NCBI RefSeq assembly: GCF_019733355.1
Contig: NZ_JAIHLQ010000021.1
Span: forward strand, 1 to 64,000
Source: Pseudomonas baetica
Lineage (GTDB): Bacteria > Pseudomonadota > Gammaproteobacteria > Pseudomonadales > Pseudomonadaceae
Direction: 5' to 3'
Length of the DNA: 64,000 nucleotides
Numbering within the stretch: the stretch's first letter is position 1; each line of letters starts with the position of its first letter. The notes beneath the pieces were generated by a model. That model was not told the DNA's origin. It did no database searches and saw only the letters and a list, made by a program, of their open reading frames with translations. The position numbers and the translations under genes are program-made. This document shows positions 52,157 to 61,710 of the stretch, in pieces.

Positions 52157-55100
52157 TTACAGCGGTAAATACCGACTCAACAACGCCCGCAACGCCGCCG
52201 GTTTCACCGGTTTTGCCAGATAATCCAGGCCCGCCGCGTGTACCTGCGCGACCATCTCGGGGCGCCCATCGGCGCTGATCACCACGCCCGGCACCGGCTC
52301 GCCCAGAGTTGTGCGCAACCACGCCATTAACTCGGTCCCGGTGTCGCCGTGATCAAGGTGATAGTCGACCAACGCCAGTTGCGGCCGCACCCCCTCGCTG
52401 AGCAGTGCGGCGCATTCTTCACGATTGCGCGCCGTCCACACTTGGCAGCCCCAGCGGCTCAACAAGCTGTTCATGCCGATCAGAATGCTGTCTTCGTTGT
52501 CGATGCACAGCACCTGAGCGCCGCTCGGCAACTTGCCATTGATCTCGGCAACCACGCCCACCGGTGTGGTTTGCGTGCGAGCCAACGGCACACTGACACT
52601 GAACACACTGCCGTGCCCCGGCCAAGAGCGCACCCGCAGCGTATGACCGAGCACGCGACACAAGCCATCGGCGATCGCCAACCCAAGGCCGAGGCCTTTT
52701 TCGGCGCGCGTCTGGTGGCTGTCGAGGCGTTTGAACTCCTCGAAAATAACGTGCTGCTTGTCTTCCGGAATACCAGGCCCACGATCCCAGACCTCCAGAC
52801 ACAATTCCCCGTCACGTCGCCGCACACCCAGTAAAACCGGGCCTTTGGCGTAACGGTAAGCGTTGGTGAGGAAGTTCTGCAAAATCCGGCGCAGCAACTT
52901 GATGTCGCTGTCGATGCGCAAATGACTCCCACGCACGCGGAACGTCAAACCTTGTTCCTGGGCCAGCGCCTTGAACTCCGCCCCCAGCGTGTCGAACAGT
53001 TCATTGACTGCAAACGGCTTGCGATCCGGATTGATCTTGCCGTTTTCCAGGCGCGAAATGTCCAGCAGATCGCTGATCAAGTCTTCAGCCGAGCGCAACG
53101 AACTGTCGAGGTGCTGGACCAGTTTCTGCGCCTCGCTGCTCAAGCCGTCGTCCTGATGGGAGAGGGCGGCAGAGAACAGTCGTGCGGCGTTCAATGGCTG
53201 CATCAGGTCATGACTGACGGCGGCGAGGAAACGGGTTTTCGATTGGTTCGCCGCCTCGGCGGTGCCCTTGGCGTCGGTCAACGCGACGTTGAGTTGCGAC
53301 AATTCCTGCGTCCGTTCGCTGACCCGTTGCTCCAATCCTTCATTGGCTTCGGTCAGTGCTTGCTCGGCTTCGCGGAACGCGGTGATGTCGGTGAAACTCA
53401 TGACGAAACCGCCGCCGGGCATCGGGTTGCCGATCAGCTCGATCACCCGGCCGTTGGGGAACAGTCGTTCGGAAGTGTGCGCGCGACCCTGGCGCATCCA
53501 GTGCAGGCGTCGGGCAACATGTACTTCCGCTTCGCCGGGGCCACACAAACCGCGCTCGGCGTTGTAGCGAATGATGTCGGCAATCGGCCGGCCGACGCTG
53601 ATCAAACCTTCCGGGTAGTTGAACAGTTCCAGATAACGACGGTTCCAGGCCACCAGTTTCAGCGACTGGTCGACCACGCTGATGCCTTGGGTGATGTTTT
53701 CAATCGCACCTTGCAGCAGCGCACGATTGAATTGCAGGACCTCGGAAGCTTCGTCAGCGATACGCACGACGTCCTCCAGTTGCATCTCCCGACCTTCAAT
53801 AGCGGCTTTTACTACAGCGCGCGTCGAAGAAGCGCCGAGTACACCGGCCAGCAAGCGCTCGGTGTGGGCGATCCATTCGCCGTCAGCGTTCTGGTTCGGG
53901 TTGTAGCCTTTGCCCTGACGATAAGCGAAACGAATGAAGCTCTGCCGCGCGCGTTCTTCACCGACAAACCGCGCCGCCAGTTGCAGCAAGTCGTCGATCT
54001 GCACCGCCAGCATCGAGCGCGCGCTCGGGCGGGCGCTGATTTCCTGGCCGATAAAACGCCCGGCCTGCCAGTGCTCCGACACCCGTGTGCGGGATAACAC
54101 CGAGACCCACGCAAACAGGGTGAAGTTACCCGCCAGTGACAGCACCACGCCTTGAGTCAACGGCGAGATCGGCAGGTTCAGCGGGTTGCCGTGCAGCCAA
54201 GCCAACCCCGGGAAGCTGCTCAGCGACCAACCCAGACTGTGGGCAGCAATAGGCAGAACCAGCGTGTAAAACCACAGGAACGTGCCAGCGGCGAGGCCGG
54301 CAAAGACGCCACGGCGGTTCGCCTGTTTCCAGTACAAGGCGCCGAGCATGGCCGGGGCGAGTTGGGTGACCGCGGCGAAGGCGATCTGGCCAATGGTCGC
54401 CAGGCTCGCCGTCGAGCCCAGCAAGCGATAGCTGACGTAAGCCAGCAGCAAGATCACCACGATGCTTACGCGCCGTACCGAGAGCATCCACTGACGGAAC
54501 ACTTCGAACGGGCGCTCGGCGTTATTGCGTCGCAGCAACCACGGCAACAGCATGTCGTTGGAGACCATCGTCGACAGCGCCACACTGGCGACAATCACCA
54601 TGCCGGTGGCCGCCGAAGCGCCGCCGATAAACGCCAGTAACGCCAGCGCCGGATGGGCCTGCGCCAGTGGCAGGCTGATCACGAACGAATCGGGCAGCAC
54701 GTCGCTCGGTAGCAGCATCTGACCGGCGAGGGCGATCGGTACCACAAACAGCGCGGCCAAGGCGAGGTATGCCGGGAACACCCATTTGGCCAGGCGCAGA
54801 TCCTGCGGATCAATGTTCTCGACCACCGTGACGTGGAACTGCCGGGGCAGACAGATGATCGCCATCATCGCCACGCCGGTCTGCACCACCATCGAAGGCC
54901 AGTTAATGGTCTCTTTCCAGTATTGCTCAAGGCGCGGGGCGAGCATCGCTTGGTTGAACAGATCGTCGAAACCGTCGTAGAGGCCATAGGTCACGAAGGC
55001 GCCGACGGCCAGAAACGCGAAGAGTTTGACCAGTGATTCGAACGCAATCGCCAACACCATGCCCCGGTGGTGTTCCGTGGCATCGAGGTTGCGGGTGCCG

Positions 55101-55627
55101 AAGACAATGGTGAACAGCGCCAGCACCAGTGACACGATCAGCGCCGTGTCCTGGCCGCGAGTGCCCATGGCGTCGACGCCGGCGCCGATCAACAGGTTAA
55201 CGCCCAGGACGATACCTTTGAGTTGCAGGGCGATATAGGGCAGGACGCCAACCAGGCAGATCAGCGCCACGACCACCGCCAGCGATTGTGATTTGCCGTA
55301 GCGCGCCGCGATGAAGTCGGCGATGGAGGTGATGTTCTCCTGTTTGCTGATCATCACCATTTTTTGCAGAACCCACGGCGCGCCCACTAAAAGCAGGATT
55401 GGCCCGAGGTAAATCGGCAGAAATGCCCACAATTGCTCGGCGGCCTGGCCGACTGCGCCGAAGAATGTCCAACTGGTGCAGTAAACGGCCAGCGACAGGC
55501 TGTACACCCAGGCACGCATTCGCGGTGGCAGCGGTGTGCTGCGACGGTCGCCGTAGAAGGCGATGGCGAACATGATGGCCATATAGGCCAGGGCGACGGC
55601 GGCGATCAGCCCGGTGGACAACGACAT
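52157..55627 (-). CDS. Hybrid sensor histidine kinase with a sodium/solute symporter domain
   Basis: The N-terminal half (about residues 1-550) is an SSS-type transporter-like domain with about 13 membrane helices, then a linker, a PAS domain (about 680-760, AIENITQGISVVDQSLKLVAWNR), a coiled coil, HisKA (AAVSHDLMQPLNAARLF, His about 815), HATPase (EVWDRGPGIPEDKQHVIFEEF) and a C-terminal receiver (LVDYHLDHGDTGTEL, phosphoacceptor Asp; Lys in YLAKPVKP). The 1156-residue layout resembles CbrA-like kinases with an added receiver. The ATG at 55627 gives a natural start. No response regulator lies next to it. Confidence 0.93.
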   Translation of the reverse strand: MSLSTGLIAAVALAYMAIMFAIAFYGDRRSTPLPPRMRAWVYSLSLAVYCTSWTFFGAVGQAAEQLWAFLPIYLGPILLLVGAPWVLQKMVMISKQENITSIADFIAARYGKSQSLAVVVALICLVGVLPYIALQLKGIVLGVNLLIGAGVDAMGTRGQDTALIVSLVLALFTIVFGTRNLDATEHHRGMVLAIAFESLVKLFAFLAVGAFVTYGLYDGFDDLFNQAMLAPRLEQYWKETINWPSMVVQTGVAMMAIICLPRQFHVTVVENIDPQDLRLAKWVFPAYLALAALFVVPIALAGQMLLPSDVLPDSFVISLPLAQAHPALALLAFIGGASAATGMVIVASVALSTMVSNDMLLPWLLRRNNAERPFEVFRQWMLSVRRVSIVVILLLAYVSYRLLGSTASLATIGQIAFAAVTQLAPAMLGALYWKQANRRGVFAGLAAGTFLWFYTLVLPIAAHSLGWSLSSFPGLAWLHGNPLNLPISPLTQGVVLSLAGNFTLFAWVSVLSRTRVSEHWQAGRFIGQEISARPSARSMLAVQIDDLLQLAARFVGEERARQSFIRFAYRQGKGYNPNQNADGEWIAHTERLLAGVLGASSTRAVVKAAIEGREMQLEDVVRIADEASEVLQFNRALLQGAIENITQGISVVDQSLKLVAWNRRYLELFNYPEGLISVGRPIADIIRYNAERGLCGPGEAEVHVARRLHWMRQGRAHTSERLFPNGRVIELIGNPMPGGGFVMSFTDITAFREAEQALTEANEGLEQRVSERTQELSQLNVALTDAKGTAEAANQSKTRFLAAVSHDLMQPLNAARLFSAALSHQDDGLSSEAQKLVQHLDSSLRSAEDLISDLLDISRLENGKINPDRKPFAVNELFDTLGAEFKALAQEQGLTFRVRGSHLRIDSDIKLLRRILQNFLTNAYRYAKGPVLLGVRRRDGELCLEVWDRGPGIPEDKQHVIFEEFKRLDSHQTRAEKGLGLGLAIADGLCRVLGHTLRVRSWPGHGSVFSVSVPLARTQTTPVGVVAEINGKLPSGAQVLCIDNEDSILIGMNSLLSRWGCQVWTARNREECAALLSEGVRPQLALVDYHLDHGDTGTELMAWLRTTLGEPVPGVVISADGRPEMVAQVHAAGLDYLAKPVKPAALRALLSRYLPL

Positions 55628-55782
55628 GCAACACTCCCGACAGAAGACTCCCTGGCACTCCTGCCCGGGCGGACAGTCTCGCATGAGTGTGGCGGTTAGT
55701 CAGTGTCGACCAAGGTCTTGGCGTGGCGGGGTGTCGCAGATGTGGAACCGGGTGGTTTTCATGGTGACTTGTCGGGCTTTTT

Positions 55783-55845
55783 CGCGAGCAGGCTCGCTCC
55801 CACATTTGGAACGTATTCCCCTGTGGAAGCGAGCGTGCTCGCGAA
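55783..55845. repeat. REP doublet
   Basis: CGCGAGCAGGCTCGCTCCCA (left copy, 55783-55804) and the inverted TGTGGAAGCGAGCGTGCTCG (right copy, 55822-55845) form a pair. It lies between the sensor-kinase gene and the end of the TetR gene. Confidence 0.85.
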
Positions 55846-55849
55846 GACG

Positions 55850-56389
55850 TCAGCCCTGCAACGCGATATCAATCAACCGATGCAGCTCTTGCACCTCAAG
55901 CGCCGACGCCGAAAACAGAATGCGAAACACCACCGGCGACACCACCAGATTGATCAGCCGATCAACGCTTGGTGCCGGCTCATCGGGGTAGCGCTCAATG
56001 ATGGTCTGCAACTGCGCCCCGATAATCGTCACGCAATGGCCTGGCGTCGCGCTCGCCTGCACGTCGCGCATCATGTTGCGCCCAGGCTCGGAACTCATTT
56101 CATCGAGATACTGCTCGGCCCACGCGCGAATATCGCCGCGCAGGCTGCCGGTTTCAGCCGGCGCGCTGTCGGGGCGCATGCGGGCGAGGGCGACGTCGGC
56201 CAGCAACGCAGCCAAATCACCCCAGCGCCGATAGATCGTCGACGGCGTAACGCCTGCGCGCGCCGCGATTTGCGGGACGGTCACGCTTGAGCGCTCCTGT
56301 TCTTGCAGGAGTGCGTGAACAGCCGAGTGAATCGACTCTTGCACCCGGGTGCTGCGACCGCCGGGGCGTAAACCTTCTTTAATAGCCAT
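55850..56389 (-). CDS. TetR/AcrR family repressor
   Basis: This 179-residue regulator has an N-terminal helix-turn-helix (VTVPQIAARAGVTPSTIYRRWGDLAALL, about 40-67) and an effector domain with a TetR_C-type sequence (SEPGRNMMRDVQASATPGHCV). It is divergent from an MFS gene; an inverted repeat lies in the 91-base gap. It probably represses the MFS gene. Ligand unknown. Confidence 0.92.
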   Translation of the reverse strand: MAIKEGLRPGGRSTRVQESIHSAVHALLQEQERSSVTVPQIAARAGVTPSTIYRRWGDLAALLADVALARMRPDSAPAETGSLRGDIRAWAEQYLDEMSSEPGRNMMRDVQASATPGHCVTIIGAQLQTIIERYPDEPAPSVDRLINLVVSPVVFRILFSASALEVQELHRLIDIALQG

Positions 56390-56438
56390 GCGGCAGACCT
56401 TAACACAAAGAATTTGCTTTAAGCGTTGGGCGGTAGCA

Positions 56439-56475
56439 CACTCCGCAAAAGCAAAAAATTAGCTTTAGCGGAGTG
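56439..56475. promoter_or_regulatory. Inverted repeat in the TetR/MFS control region
   Basis: CACTCCGC (56439-56446) and GCGGAGTG (56468-56475) are exact inverted copies. The right arm holds the GGAG ribosome-binding site of the MFS gene. The AT-rich middle contains TTAGCTTTAGC, similar to TTGCTTTAAGC at 56414-56424, another candidate operator half. Either could bind the TetR protein. Confidence 0.55.
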
Positions 56476-56480
56476 TGCCC

Positions 56481-57668
56481 ATGAATAGTCCCGTTTCCCA
56501 TCGTTCGAACTTGTGGTTTCTGGCGATCACCTTACTCAGTTTTCTCGCCGCTTCCACTGCGCCGACGCCGTTGTATCACCTGTATCAGGATCAGCTGCAT
56601 TTCTCGGCAGCAGTGCTGACCCTGATTTTCGGTGTCTATGCACTGAGTCTGCTGGCGGCGTTATTAACCGTCGGTTCGCTCTCCGATCACCTGGGGCGCA
56701 AACCAGTGATCTTCACGGCTGTGCTGCTCAATGCGTTGGCGATGTTGCTGTTCATTTATGCCGACAGCGTCAGTGGGTTGATTGCAGCGCGGGTTCTGCA
56801 AGGCTTCGCCACCGGCATGGCCACCGCGGTTTTAAGCGCCACGTTGCTGGACACCGACCGCCAGCAAGGGCCGTTGATCAACAGCGTTGCACCGCTGCTG
56901 GGCATGGCGCTGGGCGGCATGGGCTGCGGGTTGCTGGCCGAGTTCGCCCCGGCGCCGTTGCAACTGACTTACTGGCTGCTGCTGGCGCTGTTTGTGGTGC
57001 AGGCGCTGTACGTCTGGCGTTTGCCGGAAAGTGTAACGCCGCAAGCCGGGGCGTGGGCGTCATTGCGGCCGACGTTGCATGTACCGATTCAGGCCCGTGC
57101 AACGTTGTGGCGAGTGTTGCCGCTGAACACCGCAACCTGGGCGCTCGGCGGTTTCTATGCCTCCCTCGCGCCATCGCTGGTGCGCGCCGCCACCGGTTCC
57201 ACTTCCAACCTGGTCGGCGGCGCAACCGTGGCGGCATTGACCGTGACCGGCGCACTGATGATCTTCACCCTGCGCAGTCGCAGCGCCAAACGGGCCTTGC
57301 AGTTGGGTGCGAGTCTGCTGCCGATGGGGCTGGTGCTGATTCTGCTTGGCGTGCACAGCGCCAGTCTGTCGCTGTTTTTCCTCGGCACGCTGGTGGCAGG
57401 CTGCGGCTTTGGCGCCGGGTTCCTCGGCGCCGTGCGCAGTCTGGTGCCACTGGCCTTGGCTCATGAGCGCGCCGGGTTGATGTCGGCGTACTACGCGCTG
57501 AGTTATTTGGCGTTCTGCCTGCCAGCGTTGCTCGCCGGATACTTGGCATGCCGCTTTGGTTTGCTCGCGACCACCGATGGCTATGGTGCGGTGCTGATCG
57601 TGTTGGCGCTAGGCGCTTTGTTGCTCAGTCTGCGTGCTCAACCGGCCAAGGTGTGCAACGCTCCATAA
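56481..57668 (+). CDS. MFS transporter (probable efflux pump)
   Basis: This 395-residue inner-membrane transporter has 12 hydrophobic helices. SLSDHLGRKPVIFTAVLLNALAML is MFS motif A, and ARVLQGFATGMATAVLSATLLDT matches the region near motif B/C of drug exporters. Divergent TetR control also fits an efflux role, but the substrate is unknown. The ATG at 56481 is 7 bases after GGAG; a GTG at 56475 is less likely. Confidence 0.92.
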   Translation: MNSPVSHRSNLWFLAITLLSFLAASTAPTPLYHLYQDQLHFSAAVLTLIFGVYALSLLAALLTVGSLSDHLGRKPVIFTAVLLNALAMLLFIYADSVSGLIAARVLQGFATGMATAVLSATLLDTDRQQGPLINSVAPLLGMALGGMGCGLLAEFAPAPLQLTYWLLLALFVVQALYVWRLPESVTPQAGAWASLRPTLHVPIQARATLWRVLPLNTATWALGGFYASLAPSLVRAATGSTSNLVGGATVAALTVTGALMIFTLRSRSAKRALQLGASLLPMGLVLILLGVHSASLSLFFLGTLVAGCGFGAGFLGAVRSLVPLALAHERAGLMSAYYALSYLAFCLPALLAGYLACRFGLLATTDGYGAVLIVLALGALLLSLRAQPAKVCNAP

Positions 57669-57720
57669 CCGGCGCGGTTTCGGTTAGCCTTGCCCGGCCA
57701 TTCTTCTCACGGATCGACTC

Positions 57721-58032
57721 ATGAAGATTATTCGCAGCAAAACTTTCACTGCTGACCGAGCCTGGGGTGCGCTGGACATCGCCAACATGAACGGCATTAC
57801 CACACGCCTGCACTGGACCGATCAGCCCTATAAATGGCACGTCAATGATGGCGAGGAAGTGTTCGTGGTGCTCGATGGGCAAGTGTCGATGCATTACCGC
57901 GAGGAGGGCGAAGAAAAACAGGTGCAGCTTGACGTTGGCGACATCTTCTACGCCTCGGTTGGCACCGAGCATGTCGCCCATCCGCAAGGCGCGGCGCGGA
58001 TTCTGGTGATCGAGAGCGAAGGTAGCGTTTGA
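57721..58032 (+). CDS. Cupin domain protein
   Basis: The 103-residue protein is a single small cupin barrel. HVNDGEEVFVVLDGQVSMHYR is cupin motif 1 (His, Glu), and DVGDIFYASVGTEHVAHPQG is motif 2 (His). A metal-binding function is likely; substrate unknown. It follows the MFS gene by 52 bases and may be transcribed with it. Confidence 0.9.
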   Translation: MKIIRSKTFTADRAWGALDIANMNGITTRLHWTDQPYKWHVNDGEEVFVVLDGQVSMHYREEGEEKQVQLDVGDIFYASVGTEHVAHPQGAARILVIESEGSV

Positions 58033-58137
58033 CTGCTTATTGGTAAAATAGATAACAGTTAGAGATATTACCCGTTATATAGATATTCGATTCGGTTCTA
58101 CCATGGACTCAACCTCACCAGAGGACAGGAGTTCACG

Positions 58138-59289
58138 ATGACTTGCCCCAACAGCGCCAAACCCGGCATCAAGCCGTTCAATCAACTTCAGCATCCGCGT
58201 GAAGTGATCCGTCAATTCACCCCTAACTGGTTCGCCGCGACCATGGGCACCGGCGTGCTGGCGTTGGCACTGGCGCAATTGCCGTTGACCCTTCCCGGGA
58301 TGCACGCTGTGGCCGAAGGGTTGTGGTTGTTCAACATCCTGTTGTTCTCATTGTTTAGTGCTGCTTACGCCGCCCGCTGGATGCTGTTTTTCGACGAGGC
58401 GCGGCGGATTTTCGGCCATTCCACCGTGTCGATGTTCTTCGGCACCATTCCCATGGGGCTGGCGACGATCATCAACGGCTTCCTGGTGTTCGGTCTGCCG
58501 CGCTGGGGCGATGGGGTGATTCAGCTTGCTGAAGTGCTGTGGTGGGTTGATGTGGCGATGTCGCTGGCCTGCGGCGTGTTGATCCCGTACATGATGTTCA
58601 CGCGCCAGGAACACAGCATTGATCAGATGACCGCCGTTTGGCTGTTGCCAGTCGTGGCTGCGGAAGTCGCGGCGGCCAGCGGTGGTTTGCTCGCCCCGCA
58701 CCTGACCGATGCCCACTCGCAACTGGTGGTGTTGACCACAAGCTACGTGCTTTGGGCATTTTCCCTACCGGTAGCGTTCAGCATTCTGACCATCCTGCTG
58801 CTGCGTATGGCCCTGCACAAATTGCCTCACGAAAACATGGCAGCGTCGAGCTGGCTGGCACTCGGACCTATCGGCACCGGGGCGCTGGGCATGTTGCTGC
58901 TGGGCGCTGATGCGCCGGCCATCTTCGCGGCCAACGGTCTGCCGGGCATCGGTGAAATCGCTGCGGGTCTGGGACTTGTCGCTGGGATCACTTTGTGGGG
59001 CTTTGGCTTGTGGTGGATGTTGATGGCGTTGCTGATCACCGTTCGCTATCTGCGTGACGGCATCCCGTTCAACCTCGGCTGGTGGGGATTCACCTTCCCG
59101 TTGGGCGTGTATTCGCTGGCAACCTTGAAGCTGGCGAGCACGCTCAACCTGACATTTTTCAGTATTTTCGGCACGGTGTTGGTTACTTTGCTGGCGGTGA
59201 TGTGGCTGATTGTCGGCAAGCGAACCCTGCAAGGCGCCTGGCGCGGCGAGCTGTTTGTCTCGCCGTGCATTGCAGGTTTGAAGAAATAA
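58138..59289 (+). CDS. TDT family transporter (TehA/SLAC1/Mae1 type)
   Basis: This 383-residue membrane protein has about ten hydrophobic helices and begins with FTPNWFAATMGTGVLALAL, the TDT family signature. LVVLTTSYVLWAFSLPVAFSIL and WWGFTFPLGVYSLATLKLAS are other conserved segments. The family transports C4-dicarboxylates, sulfite or tellurite-related anions; the substrate here is unknown. CAGGAG lies 9 bases before the ATG. Confidence 0.92.
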   Translation: MTCPNSAKPGIKPFNQLQHPREVIRQFTPNWFAATMGTGVLALALAQLPLTLPGMHAVAEGLWLFNILLFSLFSAAYAARWMLFFDEARRIFGHSTVSMFFGTIPMGLATIINGFLVFGLPRWGDGVIQLAEVLWWVDVAMSLACGVLIPYMMFTRQEHSIDQMTAVWLLPVVAAEVAAASGGLLAPHLTDAHSQLVVLTTSYVLWAFSLPVAFSILTILLLRMALHKLPHENMAASSWLALGPIGTGALGMLLLGADAPAIFAANGLPGIGEIAAGLGLVAGITLWGFGLWWMLMALLITVRYLRDGIPFNLGWWGFTFPLGVYSLATLKLASTLNLTFFSIFGTVLVTLLAVMWLIVGKRTLQGAWRGELFVSPCIAGLKK

Positions 59290-59386
59290 CCTGAAAAGTT
59301 TAGGTAAGGTGTGGCCTGGATCGCGGTTCGAGATTCCAATAAGAAGTATCCAGGCCTCCCTCTACAAAAACAGGTACACACGGAAG

Positions 59387-61261
59387 ATGAGCCACCCCTC
59401 ACAGTTCAACCTGCTGCGCACCCGGCGCTTCTTGCCGTTTTTCATCACGCAGTCGCTCGGTGCGTTCAACGACAACGTGTTCAAGCAGTCGTTGATCCTC
59501 GCCATTCTTTATCGGCTGACCATCGAAGGTGACCGCTCCATCTGGGTCAACCTGTGCGCGCTGCTGTTTATCCTGCCGTTCTTTCTGTTCTCGGCGCTGG
59601 CCGGACAGTTCGGTGAGAAGTTCGCCAAGGACGCGCTGATCCGTCTGATCAAACTGGCGGAAATCGCCATCATGGCGGTGGGATCGGTCGGTTTTCTCTT
59701 CGATCATCTGTCACTGATGCTGGTCGCGCTCTTCGCCATGGGCACGCATTCGGCCTTGTTCGGGCCGGTGAAGTATTCAATCCTGCCGCAGGCATTGCGC
59801 GAGGATGAGCTGGTGGGTGGCAACGGGTTGGTGGAGATGGGCACGTTTCTGGCGATTCTGGCCGGGACCATCGGTGCCGGGGTCATCATGTCTTCTACTC
59901 ATTACGCGCCACTGGTGTCGACCGCCATCGTCGGCATCGCGGTGCTGGGCTATCTGGCCAGCCGCAGCATTCCCCGTGCGGCGGCTGCGTCGCCGCAAAT
60001 GCGCTTGAACTGGAACATCTTCAGCCAGTCCTGGGCGACCTTGAAACTGGGTCTGGGCCAGACGCCAGCGGTGTCGCGCTCGATTGTCGGCAACTCGTGG
60101 TTCTGGTTTGTCGGGGCGATTTATCTGACGCAAATCCCGGCCTACGCCAAGGAGTGGATGCACGGTGATGAGACCGTGGTCACGCTGATTCTTACGGTGT
60201 TCTCGGTCGGTATCGCGCTGGGGTCGATGCTCTGCGAAAAGCTTTCCGGGCGCAAAGTCGAGATCGGCCTGGTGCCTTTCGGCTCGTTCGGCCTGACTGT
60301 GTTTGGCCTGCTGCTGTGGTGGCATTCCGGTGGAATTCCCGACAGCGTCACCGGCCATAGCTGGACCGAAGTGCTCGGCTTCGCACACACCTGGGCAGTG
60401 TTGGTCGACATTCTCGGTCTTGGCGTTTTCGGTGGTTTCTACATCGTGCCGCTGTACGCACTGATTCAGTCGCGCACCGCCGAGAACGAGCGGGCGCGGG
60501 TGATCGCGGCCAACAACATTCTCAACGCACTGTTTATGGTGGTCTCGGCGATTGTCTCGATCGTGTTGCTGAGTGTGGCCAAGTTGTCGATTCCGCAGCT
60601 GTTTCTGGTGGTTTCGCTGCTGAACATCGGCGTCAACGCCTACATCTTCAAGATCGTTCCCGAGTTCAGTATGCGTTTCATGATCTGGCTGCTCAGCCAT
60701 TCCATGTACCGCGTGGAGCATCGCAATCTGGAAGCGATTCCGGATGAAGGTGCAGCGCTGCTGGTGTGCAACCACGTTTCGTTTGTCGACGCCTTGCTGA
60801 TTGGCGGCGCGGTGCGTCGGCCGATTCGCTTTGTCATGTACTACAAGATCTACAACTTGCCGGTGCTGAACTTTATCTTCCGCACGGCGGGGACAATTCC
60901 GATTGCCGGACGCAACGAAGACATTCAGATCTACGAAAAGGCCTTCAGCCGGATAGCCCAGTATCTGAAGGACGGTGAGCTGGTGTGTATCTTTCCGGAA
61001 GGCAAGTTGACGGCCGATGGCGAGATCAACGAGTTCAAGGGCGGACTGACGCGGATTCTGGAGGAGACACCGGTGCCGGTGATTCCGCTGGCATTGCAGG
61101 GGTTGTGGGGGAGTTTCTTCAGTCGCGATCCGAACAAGGGCGTGTTCCGCCGGTTGTGGTCGCGGGTGACGTTGGTGGCCGGACCGGCGGTGGCTGTGGA
61201 AGCCGCGCAGCCGGCGAAATTGCAGGAGTTGGTGGGGGCGTTGCGCGGGACAGTCAGATAG
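59387..61261 (+). CDS. MFS-acyltransferase fusion (LplT-PlsC-like)
   Basis: The N-terminal part (about 1-420) is an MFS transporter (FFITQSLGAFNDNVFKQSLILAIL, MGTHSALFGPVKYSILPQ), like LplT. The C-terminal part is an acyltransferase with the HX4D motif in NHVSFVDALLIGG, GTIPIAGRNED and FPEGKLTADGEINEFKGG. In E. coli the analogous functions (lysophospholipid flipping and re-acylation) are on separate proteins, LplT and Aas. The 624-residue product lacks the AMP-ligase domain of Aas. The ATG at 59387 has GGA only 3 bases away. Confidence 0.92.
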   Translation: MSHPSQFNLLRTRRFLPFFITQSLGAFNDNVFKQSLILAILYRLTIEGDRSIWVNLCALLFILPFFLFSALAGQFGEKFAKDALIRLIKLAEIAIMAVGSVGFLFDHLSLMLVALFAMGTHSALFGPVKYSILPQALREDELVGGNGLVEMGTFLAILAGTIGAGVIMSSTHYAPLVSTAIVGIAVLGYLASRSIPRAAAASPQMRLNWNIFSQSWATLKLGLGQTPAVSRSIVGNSWFWFVGAIYLTQIPAYAKEWMHGDETVVTLILTVFSVGIALGSMLCEKLSGRKVEIGLVPFGSFGLTVFGLLLWWHSGGIPDSVTGHSWTEVLGFAHTWAVLVDILGLGVFGGFYIVPLYALIQSRTAENERARVIAANNILNALFMVVSAIVSIVLLSVAKLSIPQLFLVVSLLNIGVNAYIFKIVPEFSMRFMIWLLSHSMYRVEHRNLEAIPDEGAALLVCNHVSFVDALLIGGAVRRPIRFVMYYKIYNLPVLNFIFRTAGTIPIAGRNEDIQIYEKAFSRIAQYLKDGELVCIFPEGKLTADGEINEFKGGLTRILEETPVPVIPLALQGLWGSFFSRDPNKGVFRRLWSRVTLVAGPAVAVEAAQPAKLQELVGALRGTVR

Positions 61262-61280
61262 TCGCTGACTTCAAGGGCCC

Positions 61281-61365
61281 CTTCGCGAGCAAGCTCGCTC
61301 CCACATTCAGCCGCGTTCTGTCAGAGGAATACGGTCAACTGAGGGCGCGGGCTTGCTCGCGAAAG
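61281..61365. repeat. REP doublet
   Basis: CTTCGCGAGCAAGCTCGCTC (61281-61305) and the inverted GGGCGCGGGCTTGCTCGCGA (61341-61365) form a pair between two convergent genes. Confidence 0.87.
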
Positions 61366-61375
61366 CAGTTGTGGC

Positions 61376-61690
61376 CTAAGCGCTGACCTTGAGGCCAATC
61401 AACCCGGTAATGATCAACGCCACACTGGCCAACCGAATCAGCGCCATCGACTCGCCAAACAAAATGATTCCGGCAATCACCGTGCCCACGGCACCGACGC
61501 CGGTCCAGATCGCATAAGCCGTGCCCAGCGGCAACTCCTTCATCGCAAGGCCCAGCAGGCCAAGGCTGATGGCCATGGCCGCAACGGTCAGTGCGGTGGG
61601 GAGCGGGCGGGTGAAGCCGTCAGTGTATTTCAGGCCGACGGCCCAGCCGACTTCAAACAGGCCGGCGCAAAACAGAATGATCCAGGACAT
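61376..61690 (-). CDS. sugE: SMR family guanidinium exporter SugE/Gdx
   Basis: The 104-residue four-helix membrane protein has the essential Glu in LFCAGLFEVGWAVGLKYTDG (about residue 13) and LGTAYAIWTGVGAVGTVIAGI, matching SugE/Gdx rather than EmrE. A guanidine-II riboswitch lies directly upstream, which supports guanidinium export as its function. GGAGGTCTCCC precedes the ATG. Confidence 0.95.
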   Translation of the reverse strand: MSWIILFCAGLFEVGWAVGLKYTDGFTRPLPTALTVAAMAISLGLLGLAMKELPLGTAYAIWTGVGAVGTVIAGIILFGESMALIRLASVALIITGLIGLKVSA

Positions 61691-61710
61691 GGGAGACCTC
61701 CATCGATTGA

